This document shows positions 15,273 through 22,604 of a stretch of 32,583 nucleotides of DNA, one piece after another (position 1 is the first letter of the stretch; each line of letters starts with the position of its first letter). Origin of the DNA: Burkholderiaceae bacterium (GTDB taxonomy: Bacteria > Pseudomonadota > Gammaproteobacteria > Burkholderiales > Burkholderiaceae); contig JAJPEN010000066.1 of NCBI GenBank assembly GCA_021166835.1, forward strand, positions 1 through 32,583. Reading direction: 5' to 3'. The notes beneath the pieces are model-generated. The model was given only the letters and a program-made list of their open reading frames with translations, had not been told where the DNA came from and did not search any database. The position numbers and the translations under genes are program-made.

Positions 15273-15635
15273 CTATCCCTTCGCCATCTTCACCGCTGTC
15301 CCGCTGACCGACACCATCATCATTCCGTTGTTCTCGCCGAGCACTTCATAGTCGAAGTCGATGCCGACGACGCCGTCTGCGCCGAGCTCCCGCGCAGCGG
15401 CGATCATGTCGCCGAGCGCCGCGTCGCGCGCGCCGGACAGCGCGCGTTCGTAGCCGCCGGCACGTCCGCCGACGATGTCCCTCACCGACGAGAACAGGTC
15501 GCGCAGGATGTGCGCTCCGATGATCGCTTCACCATTGACCACGCCGAGGTATTGTCCGATGCGTGCGGCATCGTCTGCGGGAGCGATCGTCGCGAGGAAG
15601 AAGCCGTCGTCCTGTTTTCTCGAGAACCATCCCAT
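15273..15635 (-). CDS. YbjQ family (UPF0145) protein
   Basis: A 120-residue protein. The core IGQYLGVVNGEAIIGAHI, then ALGDMIAAARELGADGVVGI and DFDYEVL, is the YbjQ/UPF0145 fold, a homopentameric family of unknown role sometimes called heavy-metal-binding. The start is fixed by GGAG six bases ahead of ATG on the minus strand (start codon 15633-15635). It has a short charged N-terminal lead (MGWFSRKQDDGFF) and no signal peptide. It is the only leftward gene between 11.1 and 18.4 kb. Confidence 0.85.
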   Translation of the reverse strand: MGWFSRKQDDGFFLATIAPADDAARIGQYLGVVNGEAIIGAHILRDLFSSVRDIVGGRAGGYERALSGARDAALGDMIAAARELGADGVVGIDFDYEVLGENNGMMMVSVSGTAVKMAKG

Positions 15636-15749
15636 CGTAGTCTCCGATCTGCAGCCGGGGCGCGCTTTCCAGGTCTCCCGACTCGTCGCCGCGCTGGCGT
15701 ATCTTCACACGCGGCCTCGCCTTATCGAAGGTGGACATCGGGCTTCCTC

Positions 15750-16187
15750 ATGCGCATGCGAATGATCGTCCCTTTGTCGTTCTGTGCACTGGTGCTGCAG
15801 GCCGGATGCATCGTGCTCCCGATTCCCACGCAGGAACACAAGGTGCTAGCGGGGAAGCCGGTAACCGACGAGCAGCTGGATTTCCTCGTCCCCGGCGTCA
15901 CGAAGAAAAGCGAGATCGTCGACCGCCTGGGCAGCCCGGACGTGATCTGGGAAGAGGCTCGGCTGTTCGCCTACAACTGGGTCATGCGGCAGGGAATCCT
16001 GATCTGGGCGGTGGGCGGCGGCTACTCCGGTGCAGCGGGCGTGTCGGATCTGCCGAAACGCTACATGCTGCTCGTTCGATTCGACGACCACGACCGGGTG
16101 CAGCGTTTCGGGAGAGCGGTGTGGCCCTCGCAGAAGTCCTATGGCGACTTCCTCGAGGAATGGATCGCCGAGCCGGCCGGGAAGTGA
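15750..16187 (+). CDS. lipoprotein with SmpA/BamE-like helical hairpin
   Basis: A 145-residue lipoprotein. The signal MRMRMIVPLSFCALVL ends in LQAGC (Cys20). The mature part contains VTDEQLDFLVPGVTKKSEIV followed by DRLGSP, the helix pair and Gly-x-Pro turn seen in SmpA/OmlA/BamE-type domains, then strands around FAYNWVMRQGILIWAV and YMLLVRFD. The similarity is structural pattern only; the protein is not BamE itself. Three in-frame Met codons (15750, 15756, 15762) make the exact start uncertain. It is followed after 35 bases by a second lipoprotein gene. Confidence 0.72.
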   Translation: MRMRMIVPLSFCALVLQAGCIVLPIPTQEHKVLAGKPVTDEQLDFLVPGVTKKSEIVDRLGSPDVIWEEARLFAYNWVMRQGILIWAVGGGYSGAAGVSDLPKRYMLLVRFDDHDRVQRFGRAVWPSQKSYGDFLEEWIAEPAGK

Positions 16188-16222
16188 TCGGGAAGCTCGA
16201 GCCGGAGCAGGAGCTACGACCG

Positions 16223-16891
16223 ATGCAACGACTGCACGACTTCAGGCTCCTCCTCGTCGCAGTGTTCGTCAGCCATCTCGTGGGCTGCGCCTCCACCGGC
16301 CTGCCCGATGCGAAGGAGAGAGCGGCGGTCGACGCCGGCGAGAAGGCGATCGTGCTCGTGAGGCTGCAATGCACGATCGAGAACCGGCAACCTTATGAAG
16401 CGTTCAGCCATTCGCTGATGGACGACAACATCAGCTTCGGCGTCGGATCCTTCCGCACCGGTGGCGAACCCGAGCGGCTGGCGCTTCTGCGCTTCCTGTC
16501 GGCGGAATCCCGAATGAACGGCTGGACGTATTTCGTCCTCCCGCACGGCACGCACTACCTGGCGATCTATCCGCCCAGGCGCACGGACGTGTTCACGTAC
16601 ATGCGGGAAACGAAGAACGCTCCCCGTTGGCGAATCGACGTTCCGCAGGATGCCAGGCTCGTCTATGCCGGTACGCTGCAGGTGAGCGGCACGAGCGATT
16701 CGTTGCTCGTCGGCGGAGCGATCATGAGATCCATCCGGACCGAAGAGACGAGCGTGACGAACGACGAAGCGCTCGCGCGCGAACTCCTGTCCGCGGAATT
16801 CCCCGACTTCGGCGAGGTGCGTACCGTCCTCCTGCGACCGCAGCGGGGGCCGACCATCCTGCATTCGCCGTTGCCGTCGCCGACAAGGTAA
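16223..16891 (+). CDS. lipoprotein of unknown function
   Basis: A 222-residue protein with signal sequence FRLLLVAVFVSHLVGC, lipobox Cys22. The mature part is a beta-rich domain (IVLVRLQCTIENRQPY, YFVLPHGTHYLAIYPPR, RLVYAGTLQVSG) with no family I recognise; the pattern resembles Burkholderiales lipoproteins of about the same length that carry a single surface domain. CAGGAG ten bases before ATG 16223 is a usable ribosome site. It lies between another lipoprotein and a secreted enzyme, nine bases from the latter, so the three may form an envelope-directed operon. Confidence 0.7.
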   Translation: MQRLHDFRLLLVAVFVSHLVGCASTGLPDAKERAAVDAGEKAIVLVRLQCTIENRQPYEAFSHSLMDDNISFGVGSFRTGGEPERLALLRFLSAESRMNGWTYFVLPHGTHYLAIYPPRRTDVFTYMRETKNAPRWRIDVPQDARLVYAGTLQVSGTSDSLLVGGAIMRSIRTEETSVTNDEALARELLSAEFPDFGEVRTVLLRPQRGPTILHSPLPSPTR

Positions 16892-16900
16892 GGGGGAGCG

Positions 16901-18334
16901 ATGTCCGTTACGCTTCGTACGCTGCGAAGCGCCCGTGCGGCGCTGTCGGCATTGCTCGCCGTCTGTGCCGCCGTCTGTGCGGTTCCCGCCTTCGCCTGGA
17001 GCGGTCACGCCCTCGATACCTGGGCCGCGCTGAAAGACGTGCCCGAGCTGGCTCGCGCCGCACCCGTGCGGGTCGAGCCGCTCGACGCGTTCCTCGCATC
17101 GCAGGCGGCTGCGCTGGAGCAGGTGCTCGATTCGGAAGAAGCGTGGGCGCGCGCGCACGTACCGGCCTATCCGCCGCGTCCCGATGCGCTGCGCTTCGTC
17201 GCCGCCGGCGCGCAGACGCCCGAGGAGTTGCGCCGTCGCTTCGTCGCCGCCATCCGCATCGCGCCGGATGCACGCTTCGCGTTGTTCCTCAAGCGCGTTT
17301 CGCCGGAAGACGGCGAAGGCCGGCCGGCGCTGGCGCGCAGCCGCGTGAGCACGCTCGCCGACGACGAGGGCGAGGACGCCGGCGGCGAATCGCCCTTCGT
17401 CGCGCTGCGCGAAGGCGAGAGGGTGCCGCCGCTCGCGGTCGTTGCGACCGCGTCGGACGAACCCGACTACGGCCTGGACATCGGCGTCTGGGAAGACAAC
17501 GGCACCGCGTACGGCCGCGTCTATGGTTTCGGCAGGCAGCCGTTCGGCAATCCCGCGCTCACCTTCGGCTCGCAGGCGCCGTTCCACATGGGCTTCTACT
17601 ACGAGTCGCCGATCGTCTATGCGGCCGCCGGCTTCCTGAAGCGCACCTATCCCGAATACCGCATCCACCTGTATCGCACGCTCGCGCTGCACGCGCTGCG
17701 CACCGGACACGACTACTGGGGCTGGCGCTTCGCGGGCTGGGCGATGCACTACGTGCAGGACCTGACGCAGCCTTATCACGCCCGCGTGCTGCCCGGCGTC
17801 AGCACCTTGCGCATGCTGTGGATCAACGCGCTCGACATGGCCGGGTGGTCGCAGGCGAAGAAGCGCGCGGTCACGCTGGTGTCGAACCGGCATCTCGCAC
17901 TCGAGAACTTCCAGCGCACGGCGGCGGTCGCCGAGCATCGCGACCCGGCGGACGACGGTCGGCTGCTTCGCGCGCTCGTAGGCGGCGACCCGGGCGAACC
18001 GTCCGCAGCGAACGGCGGCGGCGCCTCCGTCGCACCGCCGGGATTCGGCGAGAACGATCCACGCGAGATCGTGGCGAGACGGGCGGCGCAGGCGGCCGAT
18101 GCGCTCGACAGCGCCGTCGCCGCTGCACTGCCGCCGCGATACGTGAGCGATCCGGACTTCGAGTTCAGCATCGATGCGCGCGGGGTCGACCTCGAGGCGC
18201 GTCTGCGCGAGACCGCACCGGCCGCTCGCGAAGCGATGATCCGCGCGCTCATTCCGTCGATGCGCGAATTCGGTACGTATACGCGGGAGTTCGCGCGCAC
18301 GATGCTGGCAACCGGTAGCGCGCAGCGTCCCTGA
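16901..18334 (+). CDS. secreted zinc-dependent phospholipase C / S1-P1 nuclease-like protein
   Basis: A 477-residue protein with a classical signal peptide ending AFA, so that cleavage would expose Trp33 as the new N-terminus (WSGHALDTW). In the phospholipase C/P1 nuclease superfamily this N-terminal Trp binds zinc through its amino group. The other ligands fit: His36, His270-Asp271 in TGHDYWGW, and the block HYVQDLTQPYH (His283, Asp287, His293). The protein is longer than the 250-280-residue enzymes because of an acidic segment (about 140-185) and a Gly/Ser-rich C-terminal part. Expected to hydrolyse phosphate diesters of lipids or nucleic acids outside the cytoplasm; which one cannot be told. 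GGGGGAG lies three bases before ATG 16901. A terminator hairpin follows directly. Confidence 0.8.
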   Translation: MSVTLRTLRSARAALSALLAVCAAVCAVPAFAWSGHALDTWAALKDVPELARAAPVRVEPLDAFLASQAAALEQVLDSEEAWARAHVPAYPPRPDALRFVAAGAQTPEELRRRFVAAIRIAPDARFALFLKRVSPEDGEGRPALARSRVSTLADDEGEDAGGESPFVALREGERVPPLAVVATASDEPDYGLDIGVWEDNGTAYGRVYGFGRQPFGNPALTFGSQAPFHMGFYYESPIVYAAAGFLKRTYPEYRIHLYRTLALHALRTGHDYWGWRFAGWAMHYVQDLTQPYHARVLPGVSTLRMLWINALDMAGWSQAKKRAVTLVSNRHLALENFQRTAAVAEHRDPADDGRLLRALVGGDPGEPSAANGGGASVAPPGFGENDPREIVARRAAQAADALDSAVAAALPPRYVSDPDFEFSIDARGVDLEARLRETAPAAREAMIRALIPSMREFGTYTREFARTMLATGSAQRP

Positions 18335-18338
18335 GCGC

Positions 18339-18365
18339 GAAGGGCGTCGCTCATCGGCGCCCTTC
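18339..18365 (+). terminator. hairpin with pyrimidine-rich tail
   Basis: GAAGGGCG (18339-18346) pairs perfectly with CGCCCTTC (18358-18365) across an 11-base loop, five bases after the phospholipase stop. It is followed by a T/C-rich tail (TCGTTCATCTTCTCG), giving a reasonable rightward terminator between two convergent genes. Confidence 0.6.
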
Positions 18366-18447
18366 TCGTTCATCTTCTCGTTCCACGAATGGGCGGTCAT
18401 CGCTCGGCGCGACGGCCGTTGTCGCCCAGCGCGTCGGCCGTCATCGC

Positions 18448-18945
18448 TCAGCGCATGTACGCGTATCCCTCGTTCTGCAGATGCACGATCTCCGCGTCGG
18501 CCATCGGCACCATCCGCGCGAAGCCGTGGAGATCCGCGGGGCGGTATCCGCGCATCGCGGCGTCGGCGCGGCAGATGCGGAACTCGATCGGGCCGCTCTG
18601 CGTGAGGCTGTGCGCGCGCTCCATCAGCTGCCGGTGGCGATCGAAGTCGCGAATGCCGAACAGCGCGATCGCCTCGCCGTGCACGACGATCACGATCGAC
18701 GAATCGAAGGGATCGGCCTCGTAGACCTTGTTCAGGTAGCTCACGCGATCGAGCAGGCGGGCGAAGGCGGCTCCGTCACCGGCGTCCACGTCGTAGACCG
18801 CTTTCGACGGTAGGTAGCTGCGCTCGAGTTCGCGTGCGCTGCCCCAGGGCGCCGTCGTGCGTGCAGCAACCGGAACGGAGACGAGCAGCAGCAGCGTGAC
18901 GAGCGAGCGCCGTCGCGTGGCGGCAGTGTGGTGGTGCATCGGCAT
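18448..18945 (-). CDS. exported DsrE-like family protein
   Basis: A 165-residue protein. After MPMHHHTAATRRR comes a hydrophobic signal (SLVTLLLLVSVPVAARTTA). The mature part shows the DsrE/DsrF-like alpha/beta pattern: AVYDVDAGDGAAFARLLDRV, SIVIVVHGEAIALFG, an ERAHSLTQSG helix, IEFRICRADA and a C-terminal MVPMADAEIVHLQNEGYAYM. In periplasmic members the cysteine in the FxxC position may be redox-active; here one Cys is kept (RICRAD). Start codon 18943-18945 is chosen because GGAG lies nine bases before it and it leads directly into the signal peptide. It is the last gene of the leftward group 21649-18448. Confidence 0.78.
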   Translation of the reverse strand: MPMHHHTAATRRRSLVTLLLLVSVPVAARTTAPWGSARELERSYLPSKAVYDVDAGDGAAFARLLDRVSYLNKVYEADPFDSSIVIVVHGEAIALFGIRDFDRHRQLMERAHSLTQSGPIEFRICRADAAMRGYRPADLHGFARMVPMADAEIVHLQNEGYAYMR

Positions 18946-19158
18946 GGACGGGGACTCCGGCAGGGGATCGAAGCAACGCTCGCCAGGCGCACCTGGACAC
19001 GCACCACGGCGCACCGTTTGCTCCTTCCCGCGCTGCAAGACGCTGCATTCTCGACTACGCAAACCGCTTCGTGCATGGAAATGCCGCCTTTCGCAGAGCT
19101 CGATCTGTTCGAGCGCATCCCGGACGCGCGAGTGCGACGGAATTTGCCTTGTCCGAGG

Positions 19159-20415
19159 CTACGACTGCGCCGTCAACGCTGCCCGAACCGCCTCGAAGTC
19201 CCGCAGATAGCGCGCGGCGAGCGCATGTGCCGCTCGTTCGCACCGCTCGCGATCGACGGCCAGCGCGGCGCGAAGGCCCCCGTGGAGCGCGTCAACAGCC
19301 ACGACGCCCGCTTGCGTTTCGTCCTCCCAGGTCGCGGCGTACGCGCGCTGCTTCGCGGCGCTCGCATCCTTCGACGGATGCTCGACGTTCACGCGCGGCA
19401 GGCCGAAGGCGGCGGCGACGATGCGTCCGTGCAGGCTGCTGCCGCAGAAGCCGCGGCTCGAGGCGATCAGCGCGCAGAGGTCGCGGACGTCGAGCGATTC
19501 GAAGACGAGCGTGGGCGCGTGCATTCGCACCGCGATCGCCTGCAGCACCTCGAGCGTGTCGTGCCAGGGCGCTGCGCCCGTGCGAAAGAGCGCGATGCCG
19601 AGGCCGGTATCGCGGCTCGTCGCGTCGAGCTGCGCGGCGATCGTTGCGAGCGTGGCGTCGTCGCCGAAGTCGGCGCTGAACTGCACGGCGAGCCATCCGT
19701 CCGGCAAGCTCGAGCGCACGCGCGCAAGCGCCGGCGAAGTCGCCGCATGCGAGCGGATCCGCTCGCCGAACAGCGCTTCGATCGCCACGACCGGGTCGGG
19801 TACGAGCGCCGCGTCGATCCTGTGGTTGCGAAGGTGCTCGTGCGTCGACGCGTCGCGGACCGTCACGCGATCGGCGAGCCGCAGCGCGCCCAGCACTTCG
19901 GTGCGCAGCGCCGGCTCGCGACGCGCCAGTTCCACGCCGCCCACCGAGCCGAACACGATGCGTCCGACGTTGGGCATCGCCGCACGCGACACCACGTAGG
20001 GCGCGCGCGGCACGCTCGCCGGCGCGACGTGCAGCGCCGCGCCGAGCAGTTGCCGCGCCCACGCGTCCCGCTCGGCGGGTTTCGCATCGAGCCGGGCGAC
20101 GATCGCAGCCGCGGCGTCGGGCTCGAGGAGCATCACCGCGGCGGTCCAGGCGTCGCAATCGAGAATCTCGCCGCCGGCGTGCAGCAGCGCATCGGGCGCT
20201 TCGGCCGCGACCTGCGCGATCGGGCGCACGCGGTGGCCGCCGAGCGCGCGCAGGTCGCGCTCCACCAGCCCGGCGAAGACGCATTCGCACGTCTGGCCGA
20301 GCAGCGCCTCGGCGACGTGCGCGAACAGCAGATCGCCGAGGTTGTGGCGGTCGAAGGCGCCGAAGACGACGATGCGCGGGCGCGCTCCGACTACACGAGC
20401 GCGCATCCCGGCCAT
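19159..20415 (-). CDS. polysaccharide pyruvyl transferase family protein
   Basis: A 418-residue protein. The N-terminal RIVVFGAFDRHNLGDLL matches the nucleotide-like fold start of the family (GxxNxGDxL), DALLHAGGEILD is the second glycine-containing element, and FCGSSLHGRIVAAAFGLPRV near the C-terminus is the conserved family motif (SxLHG-IVA-GxP). Such enzymes transfer pyruvate from PEP to a sugar of capsule or exopolysaccharide to form a ketal. No other glycan biosynthesis gene is near, so the actual acceptor is unclear. It lies 64 bases after the cupin gene on the same strand. Start ATG 20415 or the second Met at 20406 are both possible. Confidence 0.8.
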   Translation of the reverse strand: MAGMRARVVGARPRIVVFGAFDRHNLGDLLFAHVAEALLGQTCECVFAGLVERDLRALGGHRVRPIAQVAAEAPDALLHAGGEILDCDAWTAAVMLLEPDAAAAIVARLDAKPAERDAWARQLLGAALHVAPASVPRAPYVVSRAAMPNVGRIVFGSVGGVELARREPALRTEVLGALRLADRVTVRDASTHEHLRNHRIDAALVPDPVVAIEALFGERIRSHAATSPALARVRSSLPDGWLAVQFSADFGDDATLATIAAQLDATSRDTGLGIALFRTGAAPWHDTLEVLQAIAVRMHAPTLVFESLDVRDLCALIASSRGFCGSSLHGRIVAAAFGLPRVNVEHPSKDASAAKQRAYAATWEDETQAGVVAVDALHGGLRAALAVDRERCERAAHALAARYLRDFEAVRAALTAQS

Positions 20416-20479
20416 CCGCGTGCGGGGGCGACGATGCGCAGGGCGCGGCGGGTCGTCCTCGCGCCCTGCGCTGCCCGCG

Positions 20480-20875
20480 CTACTCCGTCGTCTTCCCGTC
20501 GAAGTGCTCGTGCGAGGCGTCCGCCTCGGCCTTCGTCTCGTGGACGGTGCCGTCGACGTGCTCGGGCGGGCCGTAGATCGTGTACAGCCGCAGCGGCTCG
20601 CTGCCCGTGTTGCGGACGTTGTGGCGCGCGCCGGCGGGCACGATCATCGCGATGTCGTCCTCGATCGGATGCACGGCGCCGTCGATCAGGATCTCGCCGC
20701 TGCCTTCCTCGACGCGGAAGAACTGGTCGCGGTCGTCATGGACTTCCTCGCCGATTTCTTCGCCCGGCTCGAGCGACATCAGCACGAGCTGCAGGTTGCG
20801 GCCCGTGTACAGCACGCGACGGAAGTCGGTGTTGTCTTCGGTGAGTTCTTCGATGTTTCCGATGAATCCTTTCAT
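20480..20875 (-). CDS. cupin domain protein
   Basis: A 131-residue single-domain cupin. Motif 1 is EEVHDDRDQFFRVEEGSGEI and motif 2 is VPAGARHNVRNTGSEPLRL, giving His, Gln/Asp, Glu and His as possible metal ligands; the usual second His of HxH is replaced. The charged C-terminus (ETKAEADASHEHFDGKTTE) may be flexible. The start is secured by GGGAGA seven bases before ATG (codon 20873-20875). Function unknown; cupins of this size are isomerases, dioxygenases or simple binders. It is 102 bases downstream of the TetR gene and probably in the same transcript. Confidence 0.85.
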   Translation of the reverse strand: MKGFIGNIEELTEDNTDFRRVLYTGRNLQLVLMSLEPGEEIGEEVHDDRDQFFRVEEGSGEILIDGAVHPIEDDIAMIVPAGARHNVRNTGSEPLRLYTIYGPPEHVDGTVHETKAEADASHEHFDGKTTE

Positions 20876-20977
20876 CGCGTTCTCCCGTTTGCCAATGCAG
20901 CGGAGGATGCTACCCGAGCGTTCGACAGCGCGCGCCGCCACCGGGCGGAGTCGCGGGTCTTGCGGGGCAGGCCCGGT

Positions 20978-21649
20978 TCACAAGCCGCGTTCGACCATCT
21001 CGACGACCCGTTCGCCCAGCGCGCGCAGCTTCGTGCGCGGCGTGCCGCGCAGCGGGCCGTCGAGCGCGAGCATCGCCAGTCCGTGCACGGCCGACCACGC
21101 GAGGTATTCGGCTGCGGGACGTCGCTGCGGCGCGAGCAGGCCGGACTCGACGTAGCGGTCGAGCGCGTCGCCGAGCAGCTGGAAGGGGTTGCGTCCGCTG
21201 GCGCCGGCCCGCTCGGGATCCGGTGCGCGCCGTTCGGGCGCGTCGCCCGCGGCGGCGGCCGACACGAAGGCGGTACGAAAGAGGCCCGGCTCCTCGAAGG
21301 CGAAGCGCAGGTAGCCCAGGCCGACGGCGCGCAGGCTTGCGCGCGCGAGTTGCACCGCGTCGTCCGCCGAGCGCGATGCCGTCGAGCGCCGCTGCACGCG
21401 CGCGAACTCCTTCTCCATCGCGACGGCCGCCGCGGCGATGGCCGCCGAGCGCACGGCGGCGAGCAGGTCGACGCGACTGGCGAAATGCCGGTAGGCCGCG
21501 TTGGGCACGACGCCCGCGCGGCGCGTTGCTTCCCGCAGCACGACCGCCTCGGGGCCACCGCTGCGCGCGAGCTCCATGCCGGCGGCGATGAGCGCCCGGC
21601 GAAGATCGCCGTGACGATAGGTGCCGCGCGGCTGCGGGACGAGATTCAT
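20978..21649 (-). CDS. TetR family transcriptional regulator
   Basis: A 223-residue repressor. The DNA-binding domain is at the N-terminus: TYRHGDLRRALIAAGMELA, then REATRRAGVVPNAAYRHFAS, the classic TetR helix-turn-helix ending in YRHF, followed by an all-helical ligand domain. ATG 21649 is preferred; the in-frame GTG 21664 would add five residues. A perfect 14-base palindrome lies 18-31 bases upstream of the start codon, the expected position for autoregulation and for control of the divergent VOC gene. The ligand is unknown. Confidence 0.9.
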   Translation of the reverse strand: MNLVPQPRGTYRHGDLRRALIAAGMELARSGGPEAVVLREATRRAGVVPNAAYRHFASRVDLLAAVRSAAIAAAAVAMEKEFARVQRRSTASRSADDAVQLARASLRAVGLGYLRFAFEEPGLFRTAFVSAAAAGDAPERRAPDPERAGASGRNPFQLLGDALDRYVESGLLAPQRRPAAEYLAWSAVHGLAMLALDGPLRGTPRTKLRALGERVVEMVERGL

Positions 21650-21666
21650 GCGGCAAGGGTACACAA

Positions 21667-21680
21667 CGCGAGCGCTCGCG
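21667..21680. promoter_or_regulatory. 14-base perfect palindrome, probable TetR operator
   Basis: CGCGAGCGCTCGCG reads the same on both strands and lies 18 bases before the TetR start codon in the divergent intergenic region. Size, symmetry and place fit a TetR-family operator; binding is inferred. GC-rich palindromes also arise by chance in such genomes. Confidence 0.5.
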
Positions 21681-21750
21681 AACGCGTCGAGGGGCGTCGC
21701 TCATCACGCATCCCGATGCGGCAGGCAGCGGGTTCTCCCTCGCGCCGGTG

Positions 21751-21774
21751 TGTGTATTGTGGACGGTGTACACA
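21751..21774. promoter_or_regulatory. inverted repeat TGTGTA-N12-TACACA
   Basis: TGTGTA (21751-21756) and TACACA (21769-21774) are inverted with a 12-base spacer, and an 8-base palindrome GTGTACAC (21766-21773) overlaps the right arm. This is the most AT-rich part of the divergent region and lies 95 bases before the VOC gene; it may be a promoter/operator for that gene. Confidence 0.35.
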
Positions 21775-21868
21775 TTCAGCAGGCACGATCGGATCAGGCG
21801 CGTGCGATCCGCGTGCGGTGCGATTGCCGACCCGCGGCCCACGGCCCACGACACCAGGAGGACTCCCC

Positions 21869-22306
21869 ATGCTCGTCGAACCATACCTGTGCTTCGAAGG
21901 CTGCTGCGAGGAGGCGCTTCGGTTCTATTCCGACGCGATCGGCGCGAAGGTCGAGTATCTGATGCGTTTTCGCGATGCGCCGCAGGCGGGCGCGACGTCC
22001 GCCGACTGCGGGTCGATGCCGTCCACCGTGACCGGAGACAAGGTGATGCATGCGAGCGTGCGCATCGGCGACTCGACGATCATGGCCTCCGACGGGCAGT
22101 GCCGCGGAAACGCGCGCTTCGACGGAATCGCGCTGACCCTCCAGGCCGACGACGATGCCCACGCCGAGCGGCTGTTCGCCGCGCTGTCGGCGGGCGGGCA
22201 GGTGCAGATGCCGCTCGCGCAGACCTTCTTCGCGTCGCGCTTCGGCATGCTCGCCGACCGTTTCGGCGTAGCGTGGATGATCATCTCCGGGCCGGCGCCG
22301 CGTTGA
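21869..22306 (+). CDS. PhnB/YjdN-like VOC family protein
   Basis: A 145-residue protein of the PhnB-like VOC group, recognisable from VEPYLCFEGCCEEALRFYSD at the start, then MHASVRIGDSTIMASDGQ and the final FFASRFGMLADRFGVAWMI. These proteins have the glyoxalase fold but usually lack a full metal site; their role is unknown. AGGAGG six bases before ATG 21869 is an excellent ribosome site. It is divergent from the TetR gene with the palindromes between them and is followed by the MoaD/ThiS-like gene after 23 bases, likely in one transcript. Confidence 0.87.
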   Translation: MLVEPYLCFEGCCEEALRFYSDAIGAKVEYLMRFRDAPQAGATSADCGSMPSTVTGDKVMHASVRIGDSTIMASDGQCRGNARFDGIALTLQADDDAHAERLFAALSAGGQVQMPLAQTFFASRFGMLADRFGVAWMIISGPAPR

Positions 22307-22329
22307 CGCGACGACGGCGGCGAACGCCG

Positions 22330-22599
22330 ATGCCCAGGGTAGTGTTCACGCAGCAGCTCGCGCGCTTCACCGAGGCGCCCGAGATCGACGCCGACGCGGC
22401 GACGCTCGCGCAGGCGCTCGAAGCGGCCTTCGCCGCGAATCCGCGGCTGCGCGGCTATGTGCTCGACGACCAGTCGCACCTGCGCCGGCACGTGGCCGTC
22501 TTCGTCGACGGCCGGCGCCTGCGGGTGCGCGAGAACCTCGACGTGCCGCTCGCGCCCGCCAGCACGGTGCACGTGTTCCAGTCGCTTTCCGGAGGATGA
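22330..22599 (+). CDS. MoaD/ThiS-like ubiquitin-fold protein ending in Gly-Gly
   Basis: An 89-residue beta-grasp protein. VVFTQQLARFTEAPEIDADA, TLAQALEAAFAANPRLRGYV and VAVFVDGRRLR, then a C-terminus VHVFQSLSGG. The last two residues are Gly-Gly, the tail that MoaD, ThiS and related sulfur carriers need for adenylation and thiocarboxylate formation. No E1-like (MoeB/ThiF) gene, MoaE or ThiG lies in the window, so it is not part of a molybdopterin or thiamine operon here. The final codons GGA GGA TGA overlap the first in-frame ATG of the next gene and supply its ribosome site. The two genes are clearly co-translated, which suggests a joint function with the beta-propeller protein. Confidence 0.85.
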   Translation: MPRVVFTQQLARFTEAPEIDADAATLAQALEAAFAANPRLRGYVLDDQSHLRRHVAVFVDGRRLRVRENLDVPLAPASTVHVFQSLSGG

Positions 22600-22604
22600 C
22601 GATG
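22591..22604 (+). promoter_or_regulatory. ribosome binding site made of the Gly-Gly codons
   Basis: GGAGG (22591-22595) is a full Shine-Dalgarno sequence six bases ahead of ATG 22602. It consists of the Gly-Gly codons that end the MoaD/ThiS-like protein. It decides the start at 22602 rather than the ATG at 22596, which overlaps the stop. Confidence 0.75.

Noticed and set aside
15529..15738. A 69-codon minus-strand frame overlapping the YbjQ start
   Set aside because: No ribosome site, no recognisable fold and a basic tail that is a shadow of YbjQ; the YbjQ start itself has a good ribosome site.
16214..18400. A 728-codon minus-strand frame
   Set aside because: It mirrors the lipoprotein and phospholipase-like genes and has a low-complexity Arg/Glu/Gly composition; no motif was recognised.
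19098..19114. GCTCGA-N5-TCGAGC hairpin as terminator of the pyruvyl transferase gene
   Set aside because: Six pairs with no T-run on the leftward side; too weak to call, although the position, about 45 bases after the stop, is suitable.
18928..22306. Long plus-strand frames opposite the TetR, cupin and pyruvyl transferase genes
   Set aside because: They are shadows of three leftward genes with clear motifs; only the part from 21869 is a real gene.
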